DNA of 64,000 nucleotides, from NCBI RefSeq assembly GCF_040276065.1, contig NZ_JBELOI010000001.1:372001-436000 (forward strand), given 5' to 3'. Positions 1 through 8,772 of this stretch are shown here, in pieces; positions within the stretch are counted from its first letter, which is position 1, and the number at the start of each line of letters is the position of its first letter. A program made the translations under genes and the position numbers. The notes beneath the pieces are model-generated. The model saw only the letters and a program-made list of their open reading frames with translations, was not told where the DNA came from and did not search any database. The stretch comes from Castellaniella sp040276065. Its GTDB lineage: Bacteria; Pseudomonadota; Gammaproteobacteria; Burkholderiales; Burkholderiaceae_B.

Positions 1-781
1 GGCCGGTCTCGTCCCGGCCGTGGACCTCGACGGCCTGGCTCAGGTCCCGCTGCGACACCGCCTCGGCCAGCCGCACCGCGCGGTTGAGCGGGCGCGTGAT
101 CGAGCGCTGGATCATGTAGCCCAGGCCCAGGCCGATCAGCAGGGCCAGGCCGGTCAGGCCGATCATGATGATCCGGCCCCGGTGGTTGTTGGCCTCGATC
201 GTGAGGGTGTTTTCCTGGATCTTGCCCGCGAAGTAGCTGATCAGCGACTTGAAGCTTTCCTTATACGGCTGGGACAGCCGCGCCATGTCGCGTTCGAAGA
301 ACGGCTGGGCGGCCGCGTGGTCCCCGCGCGCCTTGGCTTGCAGGGCGGACAGGCGGGCATCGCGAAAGGCGATGTAATGGTCGTAGGTGCGCCGGAAGCG
401 GTCCTTGGCCTCCTGGTCGAGCAGATTGGCGCGCAGGGCCTCGATCGTCTTCAGGGCCACGGCGGTGTCCTTTTCGATCTCGGCGAGGAAATATTGGATG
501 GCAGCGGCGTCGTCGGTGCGGGCGATGGCCTCGGTGCGCGTCATGTTCATGTCCAGGAGCTTTTCCCAGTGGGTGCTCAGGCGTTCGTTGACCAGCCGCA
601 CCTCGATCAGGTTGTTGACCGCGGCGTTGTTGCTTTCCATCAGCCACAGCCCCGCGCCGGTCAGCCCGATGTTCAGGAAGATGAGGAAAAAGAATGATGC
701 GCTCAGGCGCGCGCTGATGCTGAAGGTCTTGGGCATGGCGGGGCGGGAATCCGTCGAAAGGGGGGCGGTGCGGTCTGACAT
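1..781 (-). CDS. Methyl-accepting chemotaxis protein, N-terminal part (cut by window edge)
   Basis: Only the first 260 codons lie in the window; the gene continues past base 1. The protein starts MSDRTAPLST, has a membrane helix at about residues 29-48, a helical periplasmic region rich in short charged helices at about 49-203 (the 4-helix-bundle ligand-binding type), a second membrane helix at about 204-224 and the start of a HAMP linker (ITRPLNRAVRLAEAV). This is the standard layout of a transmembrane chemoreceptor; the signalling domain is outside the window. It should sense a small molecule and signal to CheA/CheW. The ligand cannot be told. The neighbour lipA is divergent and unrelated. 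Confidence 0.88.
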   Translation of the reverse strand, partial: MSDRTAPLSTDSRPAMPKTFSISARLSASFFFLIFLNIGLTGAGLWLMESNNAAVNNLIEVRLVNERLSTHWEKLLDMNMTRTEAIARTDDAAAIQYFLAEIEKDTAVALKTIEALRANLLDQEAKDRFRRTYDHYIAFRDARLSALQAKARGDHAAAQPFFERDMARLSQPYKESFKSLISYFAGKIQENTLTIEANNHRGRIIMIGLTGLALLIGLGLGYMIQRSITRPLNRAVRLAEAVSQRDLSQAVEVHGRDETG

Positions 782-1021
782 GTTTTGAAGCTCGCAGCAT
801 AGCTTCGAAACGATTGAAATGCCCGCGCTGCCCAAATGGGATTTGCGCTGAATCAAGAAAGCCGCGTTTACCGGCCCGTTGCGCGGTGCGCGGCGGCGAA
901 CCGCCGAGCGCCCCAAGGGCAACGATGGTACTGCCGGACGAGGCGGGGGTGCGTGGTACTATTCAACGCAGGGGCGCCCGAAGCGGACGCCCACTGGATT
1001 TATTCACCCGATAGGTCTGTC

Positions 1022-2008
1022 ATGGCCGACGAAGTCACCATCATCCGCGCCCGCTCGGGCAGCAAGTTCATCAGCCCGCAGGGCACCAAGGCCGTCAAGG
1101 ACGGCATGCGCCCCAGCGATTTGTCGCACATCCCCGATTCCCAGCCCAAGCCCGCCTGGCTGCGCGTGCGCGTCCCTTCGGGCGCGCGCTACCAGGAGGT
1201 TCGCGAAATCGTCCAGACTCACAAGCTGAACACGGTGTGCGCCGAGTCCAAATGCCCCAACATCGCCGAATGCTGGGGGCGGGGGACGGCGACCCTGATG
1301 TTGATGGGTTCGGTCTGCACGCGGGCGTGCAGGTTCTGCGCCGTCAGCACCGGCAACCCGCACGGTTGGCTCGACCATAACGAGCCGGCCAGCGTCGCCG
1401 ATGCCGTGGCGCTGATGCGGCTGAAATACGTGGTGCTGACTTCGGTGGACCGCGACGACTTGATCGACGGCGGCGCCGGGCACTACGCAGCCTGTATCCG
1501 CGCCATCCACGAGCGTTCCCCGCAGACCGCAGTCGAGGCGCTGACACCCGACTTCGGGGGCAGCGAGGCCTGTGTGGCCAAGGTCCTGGATGCGGGCCTG
1601 GTCACTTTCGCCCAGAACGTCGAGACTGTCGAGCGCCTCACCCACGAGGTGCGCGACGCGCGCGCGGGCTATCGCCAGACCCTGGACGTGCTGGCCTTTG
1701 CCAAACGCCACGCCCCGCATACCCTGACCAAGACCAGCATGATGCTGGGCCTGGGGGAAACCGATGCCGAGATCGAGCAGGCGATGGACGACATCCGTGC
1801 CGCGAATGTCGATATCCTGACCTTTGGCCAGTACATGCGCCCGACCCAGCATCACCTGCCGGTGCGCCGCTTCGTCACGCCCGACGAATTCCGTGCCTAT
1901 CGCGACCTGGGCCTCTCCAAGGGGTTCCGCGAGGTGGTCTCGGGCGCCCTGGTGCGCTCGAGCTACCGGGCCGAGCAGGTCCTGGAAAAGGAAAACGTCG
2001 GGCTTTGA
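1022..2008 (+). CDS. lipA: Lipoyl synthase
   Basis: Radical-SAM enzyme that inserts two sulfurs into protein-bound octanoate to make lipoate. The auxiliary-cluster cysteines form CAESKCPNIAEC (C-x4-C-x5-C), the SAM-cluster motif is CTRACRFC (C-x3-C-x2-C), and the C-terminal serine motif reads VRSSYRAEQ, all as expected for LipA. The start at 1022 (MADEVTII) gives 328 residues, the usual family size; an upstream extension would add an atypical basic stretch. No lipB (octanoyltransferase) lies beside it: the upstream neighbour is a divergent chemoreceptor. The shine-dalgarno is weak. Confidence 0.93.
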   Translation: MADEVTIIRARSGSKFISPQGTKAVKDGMRPSDLSHIPDSQPKPAWLRVRVPSGARYQEVREIVQTHKLNTVCAESKCPNIAECWGRGTATLMLMGSVCTRACRFCAVSTGNPHGWLDHNEPASVADAVALMRLKYVVLTSVDRDDLIDGGAGHYAACIRAIHERSPQTAVEALTPDFGGSEACVAKVLDAGLVTFAQNVETVERLTHEVRDARAGYRQTLDVLAFAKRHAPHTLTKTSMMLGLGETDAEIEQAMDDIRAANVDILTFGQYMRPTQHHLPVRRFVTPDEFRAYRDLGLSKGFREVVSGALVRSSYRAEQVLEKENVGL

Positions 2009-2027
2009 TGCCTCGGGCCGTGCGGGC

Positions 2028-2390
2028 TCAACCCTGGTACATGGGTTTGCTGTCGTTCAGGCGCAGCCAGCCCTTGATGATGCGATAGAGCACCCAGATC
2101 GTGTTGGCCGCGATGATGGCGTATCCGACCAGCACAAAGACCGTCGCCGCGCCCACGATCATCCATAGCAGGCTGAACCAGAATGTGCGGATCTGCCAGC
2201 GGAAGTGCGATTCCAGCCACGTGCCGCGCACGTCGCCGCGCTTGACGTAATTGATGATGAGGGCGATCACGGCCGTGATGCCGAGGAAGAACGCGGCGAC
2301 CTGCAGGCCATAGATCACCGCCGTCAAGGTTCTGGCGGATCGCAGGCTTTCGTTGCCGGGCGACGCGGCGGGCGTGTGGTCTGGATTCAT
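2028..2390 (-). CDS. Small inner-membrane protein, DUF4870-like
   Basis: 120 residues with three hydrophobic segments at about 23-46, 70-90 and 90-105, separated by charged loops (NYVKRGDVRGTW; SHFRWQIRTFW). The pattern of a short polar N-terminus, a helix, a loop with SHFRWQ and two more helices resembles small DUF4870-type integral membrane proteins found throughout beta-proteobacteria. No enzymatic motif is visible. It converges on lipA with a 19-base gap, so the two probably share the end-of-transcript region. Function unknown. Confidence 0.75.
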   Translation of the reverse strand: MNPDHTPAASPGNESLRSARTLTAVIYGLQVAAFFLGITAVIALIINYVKRGDVRGTWLESHFRWQIRTFWFSLLWMIVGAATVFVLVGYAIIAANTIWVLYRIIKGWLRLNDSKPMYQG

Positions 2391-2471
2391 GTACGAGTTC
2401 CCGTGGATGATGTGGATGGCGGCGGCCAGCTGGGAATCGTAGCATGCGCCCGCCGCGCGGGTCGGCGTGGT

Positions 2472-2819
2472 TCAGGCGGGATCGTGCGGATGCAGGCGCT
2501 CGAGCGTCTGCAGGGCCAGGGCCGAGTGCGCGTAGGCCCCGCCGGCACGCATTTCGGCCGCTACCCAGATCGCCTCCATGATCTGGGCCTCGGTGGCGCC
2601 GGCCCGGGCCGCGCTCTCGGTATGGCCCTTGATGCAATATGGGCACTGGGTGACGTGGGCGACGGCCACGGCGATCAGTTGCTTGGTTTGCGCATCCAGC
2701 GCGCCGGGCGCAAAGACCGCCTTGCTGAAGGCCTTGAACGCTGTCAGAGGCTCGGGGGCGAGCTCCGCGCGCTTGCGGGCGATTTCCGGGGTGGGGTTCG
2801 GGTACATCGCTTGATCCAT
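2472..2819 (-). CDS. Carboxymuconolactone decarboxylase / AhpD-like protein
   Basis: 115 residues starting MDQAMYPNPT. It carries the AhpD-type redox motif CPYC followed by IKGH (residues about 59-66) in an all-helical fold of the carboxymuconolactone decarboxylase family. Members with this CxxC-x3-H arrangement are thiol peroxidase-like disulfide reductases; the true decarboxylases lack the CxxC. The start at 2819 has an AGGAG ribosome site eight bases upstream, and a longer frame further upstream has no plausible start context. Probable antioxidant role, substrate unknown. Confidence 0.85.
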   Translation of the reverse strand: MDQAMYPNPTPEIARKRAELAPEPLTAFKAFSKAVFAPGALDAQTKQLIAVAVAHVTQCPYCIKGHTESAARAGATEAQIMEAIWVAAEMRAGGAYAHSALALQTLERLHPHDPA

Positions 2820-2971
2820 GAGAGGCTCCTGAGGAAGTGGTCGTGCGACCATCATAGACCTGTCTCGGCCCCTTCCCGGGGAATGTCCCCGCGTGGCGCT
2901 GTGGTGGCACATGACGAGGGGCGCGGCCTTGTGGTCCGCGCCCCTCGTGCCCGACCGCGGTCGGCGGTGGG

Positions 2972-3289
2972 TCAATCGTCCCAGTCGCCGTGGCCGCGGC
3001 GGTGTTTCTTCCAGTGCTTGCCTCCACGGTGTCCCGGCGGGACCGCGCGGTAATAGCCGTGGCCGCGGTCCGACCATACCCAGCGCGGGCCAGGCACGTA
3101 AACGGCTTCGGGCACGACCACGACGCGAGGCCGGCGGACATATCGCGGCGGCGGTTCGTAATAGTATCCCGGCGCTGGGTAGACGAAGCCGGGGATGCCG
3201 ATCGAGATCCCCACGTCCACGTCCGCCAGCGCGCTCTGGCCGGCGGTCATGGCCAGTGTCGCGGCAGCCGCCAGTAAGAACTTGTTCAT
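2972..3289 (-). CDS. Small secreted protein rich in Pro, Tyr and Arg
   Basis: 105 residues with a clear Sec signal peptide (MNKFLLAAAATLAMTAGQSALA, cut after ALA). The mature part is rich in proline, tyrosine and valine (YYYEPPPRYVRR, VYVPGPRW) and ends in a basic, histidine- and glycine-rich tail. Such short YXXPP-type exported proteins are common and uncharacterised in Burkholderiales. AAGGAG lies 12 bases before the chosen start. Possibly associated with the envelope or with metal or polyanion binding through the His/Lys/Arg tail; that is only inference. Confidence 0.75.
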   Translation of the reverse strand: MNKFLLAAAATLAMTAGQSALADVDVGISIGIPGFVYPAPGYYYEPPPRYVRRPRVVVVPEAVYVPGPRWVWSDRGHGYYRAVPPGHRGGKHWKKHRRGHGDWDD

Positions 3290-3445
3290 GCCGAATCCTT
3301 CTCCTTGCTTCGATGCATCCATTGTGGCCTCGGGTCCGCCGGCAAACGTGAGGATATTCCGCAGATTCGCTTCAAAACGCTACCGCAGGCCGGCGCTGCG
3401 CCCTGGGGTACACATCCATTCACGATTGTTGCGGTCGAGTGTGGT

Positions 3446-4228
3446 TCAGCGGCCGCAGGCGCGGATGCCTGGGCTGAGCGCGGAGAGCGCGCGGGCGGCG
3501 CTCTGGATCAGGGGAATGAGATGCTCGGCGTGCTTCATCCTGGCCTCGGGGCCGGCGATGCTGACCGCGCCGATCGCGGTCTCGGAATGCGGGTTGAGGA
3601 CGGGCGCGGCGATCGCCGACAGGCCGATCTCGTAGGTCTCGTGGACGATGGCGTAGCCCTGCGCGCGGGCGAGCCGGATGCAGTCGAGGAACGCCTCGAT
3701 AGTGCGCGGCGCGTTGGGCCCGAACTGCGCTGGCTCGCCGAAGCCCTGCCTGGAGGCGATCTCGAGCGCCTTCTGGTCGCTCAACGTCGACAGCCAGGCC
3801 TGGCCGTTGGAGCTGCAAAACAGGCGCACGTCCTCGCCCGGGTCCGACTGGGCGTCGTAGCGCAGCCCGCCTCGGGCGCCCTGGGCCTTGGCGACCCAGA
3901 TCAAGCGGTCGTTCTCGACGATGCTCATGCGCGCGAGCTCGCCGGAGTCCGCCGCGAGCCTGTCGAGCACGGGCTGAACCAGCTCGACAACGCCGGTAGC
4001 CGAGAGGAATTGCATGCCCAGGGTCGCGACCTTGAGGGTCAGCCGGTAGGGGCTGAAGTCTCCGTCCTGTTGCCGCACGTATCCGGTGGCCACCAGCTCG
4101 GCGAGTATCCGGTGGGCCGTGCTGCGCGGGATTCGCAGCTCGGCGGCGATGGCGTGCAGGGGCAGGCCGCCCGGGTGGCGGGTGAGCAGTTCGAGGGCGA
4201 GCAGGCCCCGGGGCAGGTTGCTACTCAT
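3446..4228 (-). CDS. IclR-family transcriptional regulator
   Basis: 260 residues. The N-terminal winged helix-turn-helix is at about residues 5-65 (ALELLTRHPGGLPLHAIAAE, then IPRSTAHRILAELVATGYV), followed by an IclR effector-binding domain at about 75-250 with the usual SIAGPEARM-like C-terminal segment. It is divergent from the ABC transporter and catabolic genes starting at 4457, and two 15-bp IclR-type palindromes sit over the two promoters between them. It most likely controls that operon and itself. The effector is unknown. Confidence 0.9.
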   Translation of the reverse strand: MSSNLPRGLLALELLTRHPGGLPLHAIAAELRIPRSTAHRILAELVATGYVRQQDGDFSPYRLTLKVATLGMQFLSATGVVELVQPVLDRLAADSGELARMSIVENDRLIWVAKAQGARGGLRYDAQSDPGEDVRLFCSSNGQAWLSTLSDQKALEIASRQGFGEPAQFGPNAPRTIEAFLDCIRLARAQGYAIVHETYEIGLSAIAAPVLNPHSETAIGAVSIAGPEARMKHAEHLIPLIQSAARALSALSPGIRACGR

Positions 4229-4266
4229 GGGCGGGTCTCATCGATGGGCGGCACGGGCATGGGTTC

Positions 4267-4296
4267 ATTGTATTGGAAAGCCATTCCAAATTGGAA
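4267..4296 (-). promoter_or_regulatory. Predicted iclR promoter with operator palindrome
   Basis: Read on the minus strand, a TACAAT -10 box (4267-4272) is preceded by a weak -35 (TTCCAA, 4291-4296). The spacer holds TGGAAAGCCATTCCA (4274-4288), an inverted repeat close to the classic IclR-family operator pattern TGGAAA-N3-TTTCCA. A repressor bound here would block its own promoter. Based on sequence reading only. Confidence 0.5.
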
Positions 4297-4402
4297 CCCT
4301 GACCTGGAGAACCTTCTCGAGATCAAGGATTTTGGCTAATCTTCATATCAGAACCGAGTTCTATTAAGGGTAAACGCTGATATATTCAACGGTGTTCCAA
4401 TG

Positions 4403-4431
4403 TGGAAAGGGTTTCCACAGATTGCTATACT
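4403..4431 (+). promoter_or_regulatory. Predicted promoter of the ABC/catabolic operon with IclR operator
   Basis: TGGAAAGGGTTTCCA (4403-4417) is a perfect palindrome of the same TGGAAA-N3-TTTCCA type as the site beside iclR. A TATACT -10 box follows at 4426-4431, and the palindrome occupies the -35 position (17-base spacing). The first gene starts 26 bases further on. The placement suggests repression by the divergent IclR protein. Confidence 0.6.
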
Positions 4432-4456
4432 CGCCCCACGAACAAAGGTTGGACGC

Positions 4457-5125
4457 ATGACTTATACCTTCAACTTTGCCGCGCTGCTGCCGTATTGGCA
4501 GGTCTTCCTGCATGGCTGCCTGCTGACGTTGGCGCTCACCGCTCTGTCGACCGTGCTCGGGCTGAGCCTCGGGATGCTGACCATCCTGGCGCGGCGCAGC
4601 CGCCATGCCTTCCTGCGGGCGGTCGGGGTGAGCTATATCGAGATCATTCGCAATACGCCGTTCCTGGTGCAGGTGCTGTTCATTTTTTTCGGTTTGCCTC
4701 AACTCGGCATCAGCCTGTCGCCCTGGGCGGCGGCGGTCGCGGCGCTCAGCCTGAACCTGGGCGCGTTCTCGGCCGAGATCGTGCGCGGCGGCATCGATGC
4801 CGTGCCGCGCGGGCAGTTCGAGGCGGGGGCGGCGCTGGGGCTTTCACCGTTCCAGACGTTCCGCCACATCGTCCTCAAGCCCGCATTCCGCGTGATCTTT
4901 CCGGCGCTTTCGGGACAGTTCGTCCTGCTGTTGCTGACGACCAGCATCGTGTCCTCGATCTCGGCCGAGGAACTCACATCCGTTTCCCAGAGCATCGATT
5001 CGACGACGTTTCGCAGCTTCGAGGTGTACATCGTCGCGACTTTGCTGTACCTGTGCATGTCGCTGATGTTCTCGAACCTGTTCAAGGCGATCGACCGCGC
5101 CTGCTTTTCCTACCCGATCAAGTGA
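4457..5125 (+). CDS. Polar amino acid-type ABC transporter permease (1)
   Basis: 222 residues with about five membrane helices and the inner-membrane-permease coupling motif EAGAALGLSPFQTFRHIVLK, the EAA loop that contacts the ATPase. The conserved EIIRNTPFLVQVLFIFFGLP stretch is diagnostic of the His/Glu/Gln/Arg/opine (HisM/GltJ) permease group. It is the first gene after the promoter at about 4403-4431 and is followed 9 bases later by a paralogous permease; the two should form the heterodimeric channel. Start ATG at 4457 chosen; an upstream extension would run into the promoter. Confidence 0.92.
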   Translation: MTYTFNFAALLPYWQVFLHGCLLTLALTALSTVLGLSLGMLTILARRSRHAFLRAVGVSYIEIIRNTPFLVQVLFIFFGLPQLGISLSPWAAAVAALSLNLGAFSAEIVRGGIDAVPRGQFEAGAALGLSPFQTFRHIVLKPAFRVIFPALSGQFVLLLLTTSIVSSISAEELTSVSQSIDSTTFRSFEVYIVATLLYLCMSLMFSNLFKAIDRACFSYPIK

Positions 5126-5134
5126 GGCGAGGCC

Positions 5135-5785
5135 ATGGTCCGCGAATTCACCCTCAATGAAATCTGGATGATCCTGGCCGGGGCCCAGGCCACGCTGATC
5201 CTGTCGGCCATCGCCTTTGCCGGCGGCGGGGTGTTCGGCCTGCTGGTGGCCCTGCTGCGCACGGCGCCGGTGCGCGCGCTGCGCACGCTGGCCGGTGGAT
5301 TCATCGATTTCTTCCAGGGCACGCCGATGCTGCTGCAGTTGTTCCTGGTCTTCTATGGCCTGCCGGTCTTTGGCCTGCACGTGAACGTGTGGGTGGCGGC
5401 GGCCGTGGGCCTGACCCTGCATGCCGCGGCGTTCCTGGGCGAGATCTGGCGCGGCGGCATTCAAGCGGTGCCTCGCGGCCAGAGCGAGGCGGCCGGGGCG
5501 CTGGGCCTGGGCTACGTCGACCGGATGCGCTACGTGGTGCTGCCGCAGGCGCTGCGCATGTCATTTGCGCCGACTATCGGTTTCCTGGTGCAGTTGATCA
5601 AAGGGACGTCGCTGGCCGCCATCATCGGGTTCGTCGAGCTGTCACGCTCCGCGCAGCTCGTCTCGAGCGCGACCTACAAGCCTTTGTGGGCCTATGGCTT
5701 CGCGGCCCTGGGCTATTTCCTGATCTGTTTTCCCTTGTCGCGCTATGCAGCGCGGCTCGAGCGCCGGTACGCCGTGGCCACTTGA
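5135..5785 (+). CDS. Polar amino acid-type ABC transporter permease (2)
   Basis: 216 residues, paralogue of the preceding permease. It shows the same FFQGTPMLLQLFLVFYGLP segment and the EAA loop EAAGALGLGYVDRMRYVVLP at about residues 125-145. It starts 9 bases after the first permease stop, so the two are translated from one message and should pair in the membrane. Family members import polar amino acids or related small solutes; the substrate depends on the binding protein that follows. Confidence 0.92.
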   Translation: MVREFTLNEIWMILAGAQATLILSAIAFAGGGVFGLLVALLRTAPVRALRTLAGGFIDFFQGTPMLLQLFLVFYGLPVFGLHVNVWVAAAVGLTLHAAAFLGEIWRGGIQAVPRGQSEAAGALGLGYVDRMRYVVLPQALRMSFAPTIGFLVQLIKGTSLAAIIGFVELSRSAQLVSSATYKPLWAYGFAALGYFLICFPLSRYAARLERRYAVAT

Positions 5786-5853
5786 CGGCTCGGCGCCCTC
5801 CGGACGTCCATTCCATCGCGGCCCCCGGCTCGCATTCCTCCACAGGAGACATC

Positions 5854-6720
5854 ATGAAGAAATCAGCATCATTTCGTCCCGTCAGTGGCACGCGCCGCCT
5901 CTTGCTGAGCGCAGTCGCCGCCATGGCCCTCGGAACGGCGTTCACGCCGTCGGCCCAGGCCCAGAGCGTCGACGCGGTCAAGGCCTCCGGCGTGCTCAAG
6001 GCGGGGGTGCAGGTCGCGCAAGTGCCCTGGGGCTTCACCGATGCGCAGGGCCAACTCACGGGCTTCGAGGTCGAGTTCGTCCGCATGGTGGCCAAGGATC
6101 TTGGCGTCCAGCCGCAGATCGTGCCGGTGACTCCGGCCAATCGCACGGCCGCGCTGCTGACCGGACAGGTCGATATGCTGGCGGCGGTGATGGGGATTTT
6201 CCCTGACCGGCAGAAAGTCGTGCTGTTCTCGAGGCCCTATGCGGTCAACGAGAATGTCGTCATCGCCAAGGCCGGCCCGCAGATGCAGGGCTGGGAGGGC
6301 TTGAAGGGGATGCGCGTCGGCGTTCCCCGGGGCACGCCCCAGGACAAGGCGCTGACCGATGCGAACCTGCCCGACACCAAGCTGATGCGCTTCGACGACG
6401 ACGCCGCCACCGTGCAGGCGCTGATATCGGGACAGGTCGATGCGATCGGCGCGGCCATCACTCAGGTGGGCAACCTGGCTCAGGTTGCCGGGCCCGGCAA
6501 GTACGAATCCAGGCTGGTGCTCTCGCGGGTGTACAACGGTGCCGCCGTGCGCCCCGGTGAGCGCGAGTGGGCCGACTACCTGAACGATGTGATCGGCCGC
6601 AAGATCGCCGACGGCGAGCTCTCGGCGCTCTACAAGAAATGGATCGGCAACGACCTGCCCGCGGATATGCCCGATACCGGTGAAGGGGATGCGCCGCTGC
6701 CGGCCATCGTGACGAAGTGA
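5854..6720 (+). CDS. ABC transporter periplasmic substrate-binding protein (family 3)
   Basis: 288 residues with a signal peptide (positively charged start, hydrophobic LLLSAVAAMALGTAF, cleavage after AQA). The mature protein has the bacterial extracellular solute-binding family 3 features: LKAGVQVAQVPWGF at the start, DAQGQLTGFEVEFVRMVAKD, and FSRPYAVNENVVIAK. The starting AGGAGA ribosome site lies six bases upstream. It delivers the solute to the two permeases just upstream. The usual amino-acid-contacting Arg/Asp pattern cannot be judged by eye, so the ligand is open; the enzymes downstream suggest an organic acid or cyclitol-like compound. Confidence 0.9.
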   Translation: MKKSASFRPVSGTRRLLLSAVAAMALGTAFTPSAQAQSVDAVKASGVLKAGVQVAQVPWGFTDAQGQLTGFEVEFVRMVAKDLGVQPQIVPVTPANRTAALLTGQVDMLAAVMGIFPDRQKVVLFSRPYAVNENVVIAKAGPQMQGWEGLKGMRVGVPRGTPQDKALTDANLPDTKLMRFDDDAATVQALISGQVDAIGAAITQVGNLAQVAGPGKYESRLVLSRVYNGAAVRPGEREWADYLNDVIGRKIADGELSALYKKWIGNDLPADMPDTGEGDAPLPAIVTK

Positions 6721-7523
6721 GCGGCGCAGCGATGCCTCACCAAGAGCCGGCCGGCACCGTCCGCCGCGCGGACGGCGGCCGGGCCTCCGAGAGCATCGTC
6801 TCGATGCGGGGCGTGCAGAAATGGTATGGTGATTTTCAGGTCCTGCGCGACATCGACCTGGAGGTCGCGCGCGGTGAGCGCATCGTCATCTGCGGCCCCT
6901 CGGGTTCGGGCAAATCCACCTTGATTCGCTGTCTCAACAGCCTGGAACAGTACCAGCAGGGTACCATCCTGGTGGATGGCATCGACCTGGGAGGCGATGC
7001 GCGCAATATTCAGGCGGTGCGCGCCGAGGTGGGCATGGTCTTTCAGCAGTTCAATCTGTTCCCCCACATGACGGTGCTCGAGAATTGCATGCTCGCCCCG
7101 ATGCGGGTGCGCAAGACGTCCCGCGAGCAGGCGCGCGAGCTGGCGCTGAAGTATCTCGAGCGGGTGCGCATTCCCGACCAGGCGGATAAATACCCCGCCC
7201 AGTTGTCGGGCGGTCAGCAGCAGCGCGTGGCCATCGCGCGGGCGCTGTGCATGACGCCCAGGATCATGCTGTTCGATGAGCCGACCTCGGCGCTCGATCC
7301 CGAGATGGTCAAGGAGGTGCTCGACACGATGATAGGCCTTGCACAAGATGGTATGACGATGCTGTGCGTGACGCATGAGATGGGATTTGCGCGCAGCGTC
7401 GCTGATCGGGTGATCTTTATGGACGGTGGCCGCATCGTCGAGCAGGACGCGCCCGAGCGTTTCTTTTCCAACCCGAGGCACGAGCGCCTGCGCGAATTCC
7501 TGGGGCAGATTTTGCACAAATGA
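6717..7523 (+). CDS. Polar amino acid-type ABC transporter ATP-binding protein
   Basis: 268 residues with Walker A GPSGSGKST, Q-loop VFQQFNLFPH, signature LSGGQQQR, Walker B IMLFDEPTSALDP and the switch histidine in VTHEMGFA, as in GlnQ/HisP. The GTG at 6717 overlaps the stop of the binding-protein gene (GTGA), indicating translational coupling; an ATG at 6732 is a possible alternative giving five fewer residues. The first 25 residues before the ATPase core are unusual (Arg/Asp-rich) and may not all be translated. It powers uptake by the two permeases upstream. Confidence 0.92.
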   Translation: MSGAAMPHQEPAGTVRRADGGRASESIVSMRGVQKWYGDFQVLRDIDLEVARGERIVICGPSGSGKSTLIRCLNSLEQYQQGTILVDGIDLGGDARNIQAVRAEVGMVFQQFNLFPHMTVLENCMLAPMRVRKTSREQARELALKYLERVRIPDQADKYPAQLSGGQQQRVAIARALCMTPRIMLFDEPTSALDPEMVKEVLDTMIGLAQDGMTMLCVTHEMGFARSVADRVIFMDGGRIVEQDAPERFFSNPRHERLREFLGQILHK

Positions 7524-7584
7524 TCAGGGCTGATCGGTGAGCGCGCTCGCGGGTGCGCCAACTAACTTGGAGGAATGACGATAT

Positions 7585-8631
7585 ATGAAACATGAAGCGA
7601 TGATGAAGGCCGTTGTGCTGCGTGCCTTTGGCGAGCCCGAGGTCCTGGAATATGGCGAGGTGCCCAGGCCGGCGCCGAGGCCCGGCGAGGTTTTGATCGA
7701 AATCCGCTGCTGCGGGGTCTGTCACCTGGATCTGATCCTGCGCAAGGGCATGCGCTCGCGCGTCAAGCCGCCGCGCATCATCGGGCACGAACTGGCGGGA
7801 ACCGTGGCCGAGGTCGGCGAGGGCGTCGAGGGTTTCGCGCCCGGGGACCGGGTCGCCTCCTTCAACTTCCAGGCCTGCGGCGTCTGCGAGGACTGCCTGC
7901 GCGGGCGCCCCTCGCTGTGCCGCCAGACCCATGGCGACATCGGCCAGACGCGCGATGGCGGCTATGCCCAGTACGCCTGCCTGCTCCAGGGCAACCTCGT
8001 CAAGCTGCCAGAAGGCATGCCTTTCGAGCACGCCTGCTTTGGCGCTTGCGTCTTTGCGCCGCCCTACAAGGCCATCCGGCATGTCGGGCAAATCCGTGCC
8101 GGGCAGTCGGTCGTGATTACTGGCGCGAGCGGCGGACTGGGCCTGGCGGCGATCCAGATCGTGCGCGCCCTGGGCGCCCGCAGCATTGCCATCACCGGGA
8201 GCCAGGGCAAGGTCGAGGCCTTGCGTGCCGCTGGCGCGGACGAGGTGGTGGTCAGCCCCGACGGCGCGTTCGGCGAGCAGGTCAGGGGCCTGACCGGGGG
8301 CAGGGGTGTGGATCTGGTGGTCGAACTGATTGGTTCGCCGACTTTCGACGGCGCCATGCGCAGCCTTGCGCCGGGCGGCCGCTGCGCGGTGATCGGCGAA
8401 CTGCATGGAACGCCGGTGAGCATCAATCTTGGCTTGGTGATTCTCAAGGAATGGGAAATCCGCGGCGTCCAGAGCGCCACCCGCGATGAACTGGCCGAGG
8501 TGCTGGGCTTCATGCATGAACACCGCATCGAGCCCGTGGTGTGGCAAAAACTGCCGCTGGCGCAGGCCGCGCAGGCCCATCGCCTGCTGGGCGACCGCGA
8601 GGCGATCGGCCGTATTTTGCTCGTGCCCTGA
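7585..8631 (+). CDS. Zinc-dependent alcohol dehydrogenase (MDR superfamily)
   Basis: 348 residues. Catalytic-zinc region CGVCHLD and GHELAGTVAEVGEGV, structural-zinc cysteines in the C-x2-C-x2-C-x7-C pattern (CGVCEDCLRGRPSLC), and a Rossmann motif GASGGLGLAAIQ for NAD(P). GGAGGA precedes the start by about 12 bases. It follows the transporter ATPase by 61 bases in the same direction, so it is probably part of the same operon and oxidises an alcohol (or reduces an aldehyde/ketone) in the pathway. An in-frame ATG at 7600 is an alternative start. Confidence 0.88.
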   Translation: MKHEAMMKAVVLRAFGEPEVLEYGEVPRPAPRPGEVLIEIRCCGVCHLDLILRKGMRSRVKPPRIIGHELAGTVAEVGEGVEGFAPGDRVASFNFQACGVCEDCLRGRPSLCRQTHGDIGQTRDGGYAQYACLLQGNLVKLPEGMPFEHACFGACVFAPPYKAIRHVGQIRAGQSVVITGASGGLGLAAIQIVRALGARSIAITGSQGKVEALRAAGADEVVVSPDGAFGEQVRGLTGGRGVDLVVELIGSPTFDGAMRSLAPGGRCAVIGELHGTPVSINLGLVILKEWEIRGVQSATRDELAEVLGFMHEHRIEPVVWQKLPLAQAAQAHRLLGDREAIGRILLVP

Positions 8632-8772
8632 GCGGCTCTTTATCGAGGATCGAGATGTCATCCGGAAAATGCTTTGGCGGGATTGCGCTGAGCGCGACCC
8701 GCCCGGCCCCGCGCGTGGCGGCGGCCGAAGGGCGCCTGCCGGCCCATGTGGGTGTGTCGGGGGGATGCGGGC

